From positions 6,417,501 to 6,481,500 of the forward strand of contig NZ_JAFEJA010000001.1 of the NCBI RefSeq assembly GCF_016919245.1: DNA of 64,000 nt. Direction: 5' to 3'. The DNA is from Streptomyces zhihengii. GTDB taxonomy: Bacteria; Actinomycetota; Actinomycetes; Streptomycetales; Streptomycetaceae. A model generated the notes under the pieces. That model had not been told where the DNA came from. It was given only the letters and a program-made list of their open reading frames with translations, and did not search any database. A program made the translations under genes and the position numbers. Positions 48,247 through 55,729 of the stretch are shown in pieces. Each line of letters opens with the position of its first letter. Within the stretch, counting starts at the first letter, position 1.

Positions 48247-49643
48247 GCCGGACGCCGTCCGGCCCGCCCGCGGCCGTCTCCCGCCGGCGCACGGCACCTG
48301 CCGCGGCGGGAGAGGGCCGGGTCCCCCGCAGGCGCACGGCCCGAGCCGCGGCGCCCCGGCTGCCGCGGGCGGCCGGCGCGCTGCTGCTCGCCGGGCTGCT
48401 GGCGGTCACGGCCGCGTGCGGCAGCAGGCTCCCCGAGCGCGATGCCGGGCCCTCCTCCGCGCCATCGGGACGGGAGCCGATCCGGGTCGGCGTCATCGCC
48501 AGCTCCACCAGCCCCGTCGGCGGCGCCGCCTTCGACGCCCCCGGCGAGGGCGCCCGCGCCTGGTTCGCCGAGCTGAACGCGCACGGCGGGATCGGGGGCC
48601 GGCGGGTGGAGGTCGTCGGCTGCGACGACGGCGGCAGCGGCGTCGGCAACGACGCGTGCGTGCGCCGGCTGGTCGACGAGCGCAAGGTGACCGCGCTCGT
48701 CGCGACGACCGCGTACGACTACGCGGGCGCGTCCCGGGTCTCCGCCGCCGGGGTGCCCGACATCGGGGGGCAGCCCATCGGGCCCGCCTACGACACCTAT
48801 CCGCATCTGTACGGCATCTACGGCAGCCTCGCCCCGCGCGACGGCGACACGCCCGGCTGGCACGGCACGCTCTACGGCGGCACCGAGGTCTACCGCTGGT
48901 TCCGCCAGGCGCGGGGCGCCCGCACGGCCGCCGTCGTCCACTACAACCAGGCCTCGTCCGCCGCGTACGCGCGGCTGGTGACCCGGGGGCTGGAGAAGGA
49001 GGGCTACCGGGTCGTGCGGGAGCAGGTCGACTTCGCGCTGCCCAACTTCCGCGCGGCCGCGGCGGACATCCGCCGCAGCGGGGCCGACCTGGTCTTCGAC
49101 GCGCTCGACACCCACGGCAACGCCCAGCTCTGCGAGGCGATGGACGACCTCGGGGTGCGCGTCACCGCGAAGGTCACCAACGTCCAGAACTGGTCGGAGT
49201 CGGTGGCCCGTGACTACGCGGACGCGCCCCGGTGCCGCAACAGCCTCTGGGCGACCGGCGCGAGCCGCAACCACGACGACACCGCCGACCCGCAGGTGCG
49301 CGCGTTCCGCGCCGCCATGGCGCGCGCCGGCGACGCGGCCGGGCCGCTGTCGCAGTGGCAACTGGAGGGCTGGGCGGCCGCGATGTGGTTCACGGACGCC
49401 GCCCGGGCGTGCGGCGCCGACGTGACCCGCGCGTGCGTCGACCGCCGGGTCCGGGAGCTCACGCCGTACACCGCCCGGGGGCTGCTGCTGCCCGTCTCGT
49501 TCGAACAGCTCGCCGATCCGCCGCGCACACGCCGCAGTTGTCTGTCCGTCGCCCGCTGGCAGGACGACCGCGGCTGGGTGGGCCAGGGGCCCGGCATGAC
49601 CCGCACCTGTTTCGTCGTGCCTCAGATCCCGTACCGGCCCTGA
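48195..49643 (+). CDS. LIV-type (Peripla_BP_6) substrate-binding lipoprotein
   Basis: This is the probable substrate-binding protein of the divergent LIV-type importer. After a very Arg-rich N-terminus comes a hydrophobic stretch ending LLAVTAACGS, a lipobox, then a type I periplasmic-binding domain (PIRVGVIASSTSPVGGAAFD, FDAPGEGARAWFAELNAHGG, GGRRVEVVGCDDGG). The only usable in-frame start ahead of the signal is GTG 48195, which gives 482 residues and a 52-base overlap with the lipoprotein gene; a CTG at 48243 would make a clean four-base overlap. Start choice is uncertain. Confidence 0.82.
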   Translation: MRPRRAEPERPERARLLSRTPSGPPAAVSRRRTAPAAAGEGRVPRRRTARAAAPRLPRAAGALLLAGLLAVTAACGSRLPERDAGPSSAPSGREPIRVGVIASSTSPVGGAAFDAPGEGARAWFAELNAHGGIGGRRVEVVGCDDGGSGVGNDACVRRLVDERKVTALVATTAYDYAGASRVSAAGVPDIGGQPIGPAYDTYPHLYGIYGSLAPRDGDTPGWHGTLYGGTEVYRWFRQARGARTAAVVHYNQASSAAYARLVTRGLEKEGYRVVREQVDFALPNFRAAAADIRRSGADLVFDALDTHGNAQLCEAMDDLGVRVTAKVTNVQNWSESVARDYADAPRCRNSLWATGASRNHDDTADPQVRAFRAAMARAGDAAGPLSQWQLEGWAAAMWFTDAARACGADVTRACVDRRVRELTPYTARGLLLPVSFEQLADPPRTRRSCLSVARWQDDRGWVGQGPGMTRTCFVVPQIPYRP

Positions 49644-49719
49644 CCGGCAAGTACAGTCCTCGGGAGATCTCCTTCGCGACCACGGGGGAGCAGAGCCGAT
49701 CAGGGGGATACGGCGACTC

Positions 49720-51006
49720 ATGCGTGTGTCATTTCTGCTGCACAACGCGTACGGATTCGGGGGCACGATCCGTTCGACGTTCAATCTGGCCGAGGAACTG
49801 GCCCGCCGTCACGAGGTCGAGATCGTCTCGGTCTTCCGGCACCGCGACCGGCCTGGCATGGAGGCCCCCGGGGGCGTGACGCTCCGGCACCTCGTCGATC
49901 TGCGCAAGGACAGCCCCGCCTACGACGGGGACGATCCGCAGGCCGCCCGGCCCGCCAAGGTCTTCCCCCGGGGCGACGGGCGCCACCGGCAGTACAGCCG
50001 CCTGACCGACCGGCGGATCGCGGAACACCTCGCGGAGCTGCGGGCCGACGTCGTCGTCGGCACCCGCCCCGGTCTCAATGTGCACATCGCCCGGGAGGCC
50101 AGGCCCGGCATGGTCCGCGTCGGTCAGGAGCATCTGACCGTCGGGGGCCACAGCCTGCGGCTGCGCCGCGAGATCGGCTACCGCTACGCGGCGCTCGACG
50201 CGGTCACCACCGTCACCGAGGCCGACGCCCGCGCCTACCGGACGTCCTTCCGCCTGCCCGGCGTACGGGTGCGGGCGGTGCCCAACAGCGTGCCCGAGCC
50301 CTCGGCCGAACCGGCCGACGGCTCGGCGAAGTGGGTGGTCGCGGCCGGCCGGCTCACCCGCGTCAAGCGCTACGACGTGCTGATCGAGGCCTTCGCGCAG
50401 GTGGTCGCCGTCCGGCCCGACTGGCGGCTGCGCGTCTACGGCGGCGCCGACGCCACCGGCAACGAGCGGGACGCCCTGCGGCGGCTCGTGGCGGAGCGCG
50501 GGCTGCACAACCACGTCCTGCTGATGGGCACGGTGAGCCCGCTGGAGGCGGAGTGGGTCAAGGGGTCGGTCGCGGCCGTGACCTCCTCGCTGGAGTCCTT
50601 CGGCATGACCATCGTGGAGGCCATGCGCTGCGGCCTGCCCGTGGTCTCGACCGACTGCCCGCACGGACCCGGCGAGATCATCGAGGACGGCGTCGACGGG
50701 CGGCTGGTGCCCGTGGGCGACGCGGACGCCGTCGCCCGGGCGCTGCTGGAGCTGATCCAGGACGACGGACTGCGCCGCCGCGCCGGGAAGGCGGCCCTGG
50801 CCGCGTCCGCGCGGTTCGACCCGGCGAGGATCGCCGAACGGCACGAGGCCCTGTTCGCCGAACTCCTCGAAGCGGGGGCCGGCGGGCGCCGGGGCGGCGG
50901 GGCGCGCGAGACGTTCCACCGCGGCCGGGGCGCCCTCTACGACGGCGTGTACGCGCTGCGCCACCGGGCCGCCGGGGTGGTCCGGGGACGGAGGGCGGGC
51001 GCATGA
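49720..51006 (+). CDS. Glycosyltransferase family 4 protein
   Basis: This 428-residue GT-B glycosyltransferase opens with VSFLLHNAYGFGGTIRSTFN and has the retaining GT4 donor-binding region SSLESFGMTIVEAMRCGLPV. It resembles enzymes that glycosylate wall teichoic-acid-like or poly(glycerol-phosphate) polymers, but the acceptor cannot be read. The ATG has AGGGGG upstream. It overlaps a 24-codon minigene by four bases (ATGA). Confidence 0.87.
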   Translation: MRVSFLLHNAYGFGGTIRSTFNLAEELARRHEVEIVSVFRHRDRPGMEAPGGVTLRHLVDLRKDSPAYDGDDPQAARPAKVFPRGDGRHRQYSRLTDRRIAEHLAELRADVVVGTRPGLNVHIAREARPGMVRVGQEHLTVGGHSLRLRREIGYRYAALDAVTTVTEADARAYRTSFRLPGVRVRAVPNSVPEPSAEPADGSAKWVVAAGRLTRVKRYDVLIEAFAQVVAVRPDWRLRVYGGADATGNERDALRRLVAERGLHNHVLLMGTVSPLEAEWVKGSVAAVTSSLESFGMTIVEAMRCGLPVVSTDCPHGPGEIIEDGVDGRLVPVGDADAVARALLELIQDDGLRRRAGKAALAASARFDPARIAERHEALFAELLEAGAGGRRGGGARETFHRGRGALYDGVYALRHRAAGVVRGRRAGA

Positions 51007-51077
51007 GCACGTCGACGAGGGTGAGGGCGACCGCCGCGGCGCTCGGGGGCCGGGGCGCGAAGAGGGGGGACGCGTGA
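51003..51077 (+). CDS. 24-codon minigene between glycosyltransferase and next gene
   Basis: A 24-codon frame, M-S-T-S-T-R-V-R-A-T with a basic end, starts at an ATG that overlaps the glycosyltransferase stop codon (ATGA). It ends at a stop codon that overlaps the GTG of the next gene (GTGA). Its first bases (TGAGCACGTCGACG) are repeated at the start of the following gene, so it looks like a duplicated start or the remnant of a longer gene. Whether a peptide is made is unknown. Confidence 0.45.
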   Translation: MSTSTRVRATAAALGGRGAKRGDA

Positions 51078-51898
51078 GCACGTCGACGGAAGCGGGAACG
51101 GGCGCGGGCACGCCCGCCGGGCCGGTGCGGGCGGACTGCCTCGCCGACGCCGGGGGCGGGATCGCCTTCCGGGTGCGCGGGACGGCGGCCGGTGACGCCG
51201 GCGCCCTGGTGCTGCGGCGACGCGGCGGCGGCCCCGGCGAAGAGCTCCGGCTGCCGCTCACCGAGGCGTCCGGCGGCGTCCTGCGGGCGGAGCTGCCGGC
51301 CTCGGCCGTCACGGCGGAGGGCCGCTGGACGGTGACCACCGACACCGGCCGCGTCGTGGAGCCCGGCCTCCGGGACCTGCGCGCCGTCGTCGACCGGACA
51401 CCGGGACCGGGGCCGCTCACCGTCCGGGTGCCGTACCCGGGAGCGGGCGGCCGCCTGGTGATCCGCTGCTGGCTCCGCACCGCCCACGCGGAGGCGGGAC
51501 ACCTGGACGTGTCGCCCGGCGGCACGCTCTCGGTGACCGGCCGGCTCCACGGCACCACCCTCGGCCCCGACGCCCGCGCCGAGGCACGGACACCCGGCCC
51601 GGACGGGGCGGAGCGGGTCCACCCGGTGTCCGTGACGGGGGAGGGCGGGACCTTCGCGTTCACCCTCCCGTACGCGCCGCTGGCGGAGGCGGGCGCCGGC
51701 GAGGAACGGACCTGGGAGCTGTGGCTGCGCCCCGCAGCCGGGGCGGACGAGCTGCGGATCGCGCGCATCCTCGACGACGTCTGGGACAAGCGAGAGATCT
51801 TCCGCTTCCCGGAACACCGCACACCGGCCTGGCACGCCGTCCCCTGCTACACGGCGGACAACGAACTCGGCATCCGCCTGACGCCCCGCCGCCCCTGA
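51074..51898 (+). CDS. Conserved beta-rich protein of unknown function
   Basis: This 274-residue soluble protein is rich in Gly, Ala and Val with several beta-strand patterns (LTVRVPYPGAGGRLVIRCWL, TFAFTLPYAPL) and ends WHAVPCYTADNELGIRL. I do not recognise a family. It is translated right after the minigene and the glycosyltransferase, so a role in the same envelope-glycan modification is likely but inferred. The GTG start sits inside the preceding stop codon overlap. Confidence 0.72.
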   Translation: MSTSTEAGTGAGTPAGPVRADCLADAGGGIAFRVRGTAAGDAGALVLRRRGGGPGEELRLPLTEASGGVLRAELPASAVTAEGRWTVTTDTGRVVEPGLRDLRAVVDRTPGPGPLTVRVPYPGAGGRLVIRCWLRTAHAEAGHLDVSPGGTLSVTGRLHGTTLGPDARAEARTPGPDGAERVHPVSVTGEGGTFAFTLPYAPLAEAGAGEERTWELWLRPAAGADELRIARILDDVWDKREIFRFPEHRTPAWHAVPCYTADNELGIRLTPRRP

Positions 51899-51955
51899 CC
51901 CCCCGCCGCCCGCCCCGGGGCCGCGCGGGCCAGGCCCCGGGGCCTGTGGCCTCGC

Positions 51956-52325
51956 GGTCGGGTGCTCGTCGCCGAGGGTGGGTGCTGGCCGCCCGGGGCC
52001 GGTGGCCCTCGCGGTCGGGTGCTCCCCGTCGAGGGTGGGTGCTGGGCGCCCGGGGCCGGTGGCCCTCGCGGTCGGGTGCTCGTCGCCGAGGGTGGGTGCT
52101 GGGCGCCCGGGGCCGGTGGCCCTCGCGGTCGGGTGCTCCCCGTCGAGGGTGGGTGCTGGGCGCCCGGGGCCGGTGGCCCTCGCGGTCGGGTGCTCCTCGC
52201 CGAGGGTGGGTGCTGGGCGCCCGGGGCCGGTGGCCCTCGCGGTCGGGTGCTCCCCGTCGAGGGTGGGTGCTGGGCGCCCGGGGCCGGTGGCCCTCGCGGT
52301 CGGGTGCTCGTCGCCGAGGGTCGGC
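51956..52325. repeat. 57-bp tandem repeat with alternating units (A-B-A-B-A'-B-A)
   Basis: The sequence GGTCGGGTGCTC recurs at 51956, 52013, 52070, 52127, 52184, 52241 and 52298, an exact 57-base period. Units alternate between GTGCTCGTCGCCGAG (A) and GTGCTCCCCGTCGAG (B), and one A unit is GTGCTCCTCGCCGAG (A'). This forms a 114-base higher-order repeat. Each unit contains the short hairpin GGGCC-GGT-GGCCC. The period is a multiple of three and opens long false frames on both strands. Confidence 0.93.
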
Positions 52326-52447
52326 GCGCCGCGCCAGGGCCTGCGGCCTCGCCGCCGGGCGCTCCCGCCCAGGGCCGGCGCGCCGTACCCATGGCCGTGG
52401 CCCCGGCGGGAGCCTGCCTGCCTATCGGTAGCCCGGGCGTCGCCGTT

Positions 52448-52655
52448 CTCCCGGCGCACCAGGCGCACCCGGCACCCGGCACCGGGCCCGCGCCGGTGCC
52501 CGCGCCCGGGTCCCGGCGCGGCCCGAGACCCAACCCCGCCGCCTCCGGGCTCCCGGCGCACCCGGCACCAGGCGCACCCGGCACCCGGCACCGGGCCCGC
52601 GCCGGCACCCGGCACCGCGCCCGGGCCCCGGCGCGGGCCCGAGACCCAACCCGCC
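52448..52655. repeat. Imperfect tandem duplication of about 100-116 bases
   Basis: CTCCCGGCG with the following CACCAGGCGCACCCGGCACC starts at 52448 and again at 52550, with a short insertion in the second copy. GCCCGAGACCCAAC occurs at 52521 and 52637. The rest of the 818-base gap (51899-52716) shows no gene; besides the repeats it holds only GC-rich filler and the palindrome at 52671. Confidence 0.75.
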
Positions 52656-52670
52656 GCCCCCGGGCGGCCC

Positions 52671-52699
52671 CCCTTGCGGACAGAGGGTGTCCGCAAGGG
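52671..52699 (+). promoter_or_regulatory. 12-bp palindrome (operator) upstream of the WYL regulator
   Basis: CCCTTGCGGACA (52671-52682) and TGTCCGCAAGGG (52688-52699) form a perfect inverted repeat around GAGGG, ending 17 bases before the WYL-regulator start. The arrangement suggests autoregulation by the regulator; a terminator is less likely because nothing is transcribed just upstream. Confidence 0.65.
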
Positions 52700-52716
52700 G
52701 TGGGAGACTCGGCCGC

Positions 52717-53730
52717 ATGTTGGAGACCTCGGCACGTCTGCTGCGTCTGCTGTCCCTGTTGCAGGCCCACCGCGAGTGGTCCGGCGCCGATCTGGCCGAC
52801 CGGCTCGGGGTCACCCCGCGCACGGTGCGGCGGGACGTCGACCGGCTGCGCGACCTCGGCTACCCGGTCGACGCCAGCCCCGGGACCGGCGGCGGCTACC
52901 GGCTCGGCGCGGGTGCCGAGCTGCCGCCGCTGCTGCTCGACGACGACGAGGCCGTCGCCGTCGCCGTGGGGCTGCGCACCGCGGCCGGCCAGGGCATCGA
53001 GGGCATCGGCGAGTCGTCCGTCCGCGCGCTCGCCAAGCTGGAGCAGGTGCTGCCGAACCGGCTGCGGCGGCGGGTGGGCGCGCTCAACGCCTTCACGGTC
53101 CCCATGCTGCGGGGCCGCCAGGGCCCCGTCGTCGACCCGGCCCTGCTGACCGAGCTGGCCCACGCCTGCCGCGACGGGGAACTGCTGCGCTTCGAGTACC
53201 TGGACCACAACGGGACGGCGACCCGGCGCACGGCCGAGCCGCACCGGCTGGTCTGCACCGAGCACCGCTGGTACCTCGTGGCCTGGGACGTGGACCGGGC
53301 GGACTGGCGCACCTTCCGTACCGACCGCATCACCCCGAAGCCTCCGCACGGCCCGCGTTTCGCGCCCCGCACCCCACCGGCGGACGACCTCGCCGCCTAT
53401 GTCTCCCGGGGTGTCTCCAACCAGGTCTACGCGGCCCGCGCCGTGCTCAGGCTCCAGATCTCCGCCGAGCGGGCCGCGGAGGTCATCGGCCCGTCGGTCG
53501 GGGTGCTGGAGGCGGTGGACGAGACCTCCTGCGTGCTGCGCACGGGCGCCCCGAACCTGGAGGTCCTCGTCGTCCACGTCATGCTGCTCGGCGTCGACTT
53601 CGAGATCGTCGAACCCGCCGAGCTGACCGACCTCGTCGCGGCGGCGCGCGACCGGCTCTCCCGGGCCCTCGCCGCCGGAGGGGGCATGCCGCGCCCGGCC
53701 GATGATGGGGATCCTGTGAGGAAGCGGTGA
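52717..53730 (+). CDS. WYL-domain transcriptional regulator (YafY type)
   Basis: This 337-residue regulator has an N-terminal winged helix (MLETSARLLRLLSLLQAH, WSGADLADRLGVTPRTVRRD) and a WYL domain (EPHRLVCTEHRWYLVAWDVD), with a C-terminal WCX-like extension. WYL domains are thought to sense ligands such as oligonucleotides. The start at 52717 is an ATG just downstream of the palindrome. Targets other than its own promoter are unknown. Confidence 0.9.
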   Translation: MLETSARLLRLLSLLQAHREWSGADLADRLGVTPRTVRRDVDRLRDLGYPVDASPGTGGGYRLGAGAELPPLLLDDDEAVAVAVGLRTAAGQGIEGIGESSVRALAKLEQVLPNRLRRRVGALNAFTVPMLRGRQGPVVDPALLTELAHACRDGELLRFEYLDHNGTATRRTAEPHRLVCTEHRWYLVAWDVDRADWRTFRTDRITPKPPHGPRFAPRTPPADDLAAYVSRGVSNQVYAARAVLRLQISAERAAEVIGPSVGVLEAVDETSCVLRTGAPNLEVLVVHVMLLGVDFEIVEPAELTDLVAAARDRLSRALAAGGGMPRPADDGDPVRKR

Positions 53731-53993
53731 ATTCCCTGCAAGGCGTCAATTCGCCGTGCCGCGGCGAACGGGGTAATTCCCGGGAATTGAATCCGCATGG
53801 TTTCCGGATTCCGGGGAATGAGAGGAAGCCGCGTCCGGAAGTGCCCGTTCGGGTGAACGAGTTCGACGGGAACGGCCGCAGAACACATGTCGGGATCCTG
53901 TGACAGAAGCGTGACCGGCGCGCTACGCCGGACTGCCGGTGGTGATCACCCGTCCGGCTTCCGTCACCGTGTGAGGCCGCCTACGGTGGGGGC

Positions 53994-54206
53994 ATGGGAA
54001 CCCAACCGACCCCTCAGGAACAGCCCGACGCGCCCGACTCCTATGTCGGCCTCGACGCCGGCCCGGCGGAGCGGATCGCCCGCGAGCGGGGCTGGTCGCC
54101 GGTGAGATCGCTGCCGCCCGGCTCGATCATCACCATGGAGTACATGGAGGGCCGGCTCAACTTCGAGGTGAAGGACGGGACCGTCGTCCGCTGCTGGAAG
54201 GGCTGA
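53994..54206 (+). CDS. Small protein resembling I78-family protease inhibitors
   Basis: This 70-residue protein ends with the pattern PGSIITMEYMEGRLNFEV followed by DGTVVRCWKG, which resembles I78-type potato-inhibitor-like protease inhibitors. There is no signal peptide, so an intracellular target is more likely. It is upstream of a strong bidirectional terminator. The 263 bases before it hold no gene. Confidence 0.78.
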   Translation: MGTQPTPQEQPDAPDSYVGLDAGPAERIARERGWSPVRSLPPGSIITMEYMEGRLNFEVKDGTVVRCWKG

Positions 54207-54228
54207 CCGCCCCCGGCGGGCCGCCGCA

Positions 54229-54273
54229 CGGCGAAGGGCTCCGGCACACGAGGTGTGCCGGAGCCCTTCGCCG
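54229..54273. terminator. 21-bp stem terminator between convergent genes
   Basis: A perfect 21-bp stem (54229-54249 with 54253-54273) closes a 3-base loop between the I78-like gene and the convergent PAP2 phosphatase gene. It should stop transcription from both sides. Confidence 0.9.
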
Positions 54274-54292
54274 TCCTTCGGTGCCCGCCCGC

Positions 54293-55294
54293 TCAGCCGC
54301 CCGCCACGGGCCGCGAGTGGGGCGGCCGTCTGCTGCCCGTCGGGGTGACCGGCGAGCGCTCGGAGCGCACCGCGTGCGCCCGCGGGGAGGTGTGCGTGGC
54401 GGTCCGTGTGGTCGCCGCCGACCCGGAGGGCCGGGTCGTGGTGCCGGTGACGGCGACCGGCTCGTGCGGCGCACCGCCCTCGGGCTGCGGCACGGGATCG
54501 CGCTGCGGCACGAGCCCCGGCCGGGGGCCGCCCGCCGCGACCGGCCGCGACGGCGTGAGTACCCGGCGGGAGCGCCAGCGGTCCCGCAGGCCCAGGATCC
54601 AGACCTCGGCACGCCCGATCAGCGGCTCGCACCACGGCAGGGCGAGCAGGACCAGCAGCCCCGCGGCCCAGCCCAGGAGCACGTCGCTCAGCCAGTGCGT
54701 ACCCAGGTACACGGTGGTGAGCCCGACCCCGAGGGAGACCACGGCTGACAGGGCCGACAGGTAGCGGCGCGCCCTCGGCGTCGTGGCGAGGTACGCCAGG
54801 ATGCCCCAAGTGACCACGGCGTTGGCGGTGTGTCCGGAAGGGAATATATCGCCGCCGGCGAACATCTCGGCCGAGCCGATCTCCGTCGCGTAGTGGGGGC
54901 CGAGCCGGCCGAGGCCGATCTTGACCGCTCCCACCGAGAGGTTCAGCATCAGCAGGGCCGCGCCGAGCGCCAGGAGGGGCCTGAGGGTGTGCTGGCGCCA
55001 GGAGCGCCAGCCCAGCCATGCCGCCACCATCACGGCCGTCGGGCCGCGCTGGCCGAGCACCACGAAGTAGTCGAGGAACGCGTGCTGTTCGGGCCACTGC
55101 TCGTACGGCCGGAAGAGCATCAGCTTCCAGTCGAGGGACACGAGCCAGGTCGACGCCAGCACGGCGACCACGATGGCCGCGTAGAACGCGGACGTCCCGC
55201 CGAAGAGGGCGAGACGCGTGCGGCTCATCCGCGGGATCTCTATCTTCGGCGGTTCCGGCTCCCGGTCCAGCCGGGCAAAGATGTCGGTACGCAC
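54293..55294 (-). CDS. PAP2-family membrane phosphatase
   Basis: This 333-residue membrane phosphatase has about five to six helices and the PAP2 motifs KIGLGRLGP, PSGHT and VYLGTHWLSDV, with Thr-Thr where Ser-Arg usually starts the third motif. It likely dephosphorylates a lipid phosphate such as phosphatidate or undecaprenyl diphosphate at the membrane. A Pro/Arg/Thr-rich cytoplasmic tail of about 80 residues follows. The GTG start at 55294 has no Shine-Dalgarno sequence and lies seven bases from a -10, so translation is probably leaderless. Confidence 0.87.
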   Translation of the reverse strand: MRTDIFARLDREPEPPKIEIPRMSRTRLALFGGTSAFYAAIVVAVLASTWLVSLDWKLMLFRPYEQWPEQHAFLDYFVVLGQRGPTAVMVAAWLGWRSWRQHTLRPLLALGAALLMLNLSVGAVKIGLGRLGPHYATEIGSAEMFAGGDIFPSGHTANAVVTWGILAYLATTPRARRYLSALSAVVSLGVGLTTVYLGTHWLSDVLLGWAAGLLVLLALPWCEPLIGRAEVWILGLRDRWRSRRVLTPSRPVAAGGPRPGLVPQRDPVPQPEGGAPHEPVAVTGTTTRPSGSAATTRTATHTSPRAHAVRSERSPVTPTGSRRPPHSRPVAGG

Positions 55295-55301
55295 CCAATC
55301 G

Positions 55302-55329
55302 ACGTTACAGGGAGTGAGTGTGCGGTCAG
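55302..55329 (-). promoter_or_regulatory. Leaderless promoter of the PAP2 gene
   Basis: On the reverse strand CTGACC (55324-55329) and TAACGT (55302-55307) are separated by 16 bases. The -10 is seven bases from the GTG at 55294, so the transcript is predicted to start at or next to the start codon. Confidence 0.6.
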
Positions 55330-55729
55330 GTCGATCCACTCCTTTCGTGATGCCTATGTGATGTGGAGTTTGTCTCAGCTCCACTCAATTCCGGGGCCCG
55401 CGCGGGAATTGCCGGGAAGGGCTTCCTCATTTGCCGCACGGCCCCCGCCAAGGGATTACGCGCCCCGGCGGCGAATGGTTCACCGCCGTTCCGCGTGGAA
55501 TTTCCGTGGCGTTCAGGGGCGCGCATGATCCACACAGGCGGCGCGGGGGGAGTGGCGTACGACACACCGGGCCGCCGCAGGTCGTGAGAGATCGACCACG
55601 CGCACCGGACGGGAACTCGCGTACGCTGACGGCTCACTCGCCCGTCGATGCCGGGCGGCCCGCGGGACTCCTAGCAGCACCGATGCGGGCCGGTCCGCCG
55701 AGCGCGAGGACTCTACGGGAGGTTCGTAC
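55330..55729. other. Intergenic region upstream of the MFS exporter gene
   Basis: About 400 bases lie between the PAP2 promoter and the MFS gene. I see no gene or clear operator. GGAGG near 55718 is the ribosome binding site of the MFS gene. The AT content is a little higher than in the flanking genes, as is usual for promoter DNA. Confidence 0.45.

Noticed and set aside
51956..52325. CRISPR array
   Set aside because: Units are contiguous with no unique spacers and no cas genes are nearby.
51847..53577. Long frames across the 57-bp repeats on both strands
   Set aside because: The 57-base period is a multiple of three and keeps frames open in all phases; the translations are repetitive Gly/Arg/Pro with no start signal and overlap the WYL gene.
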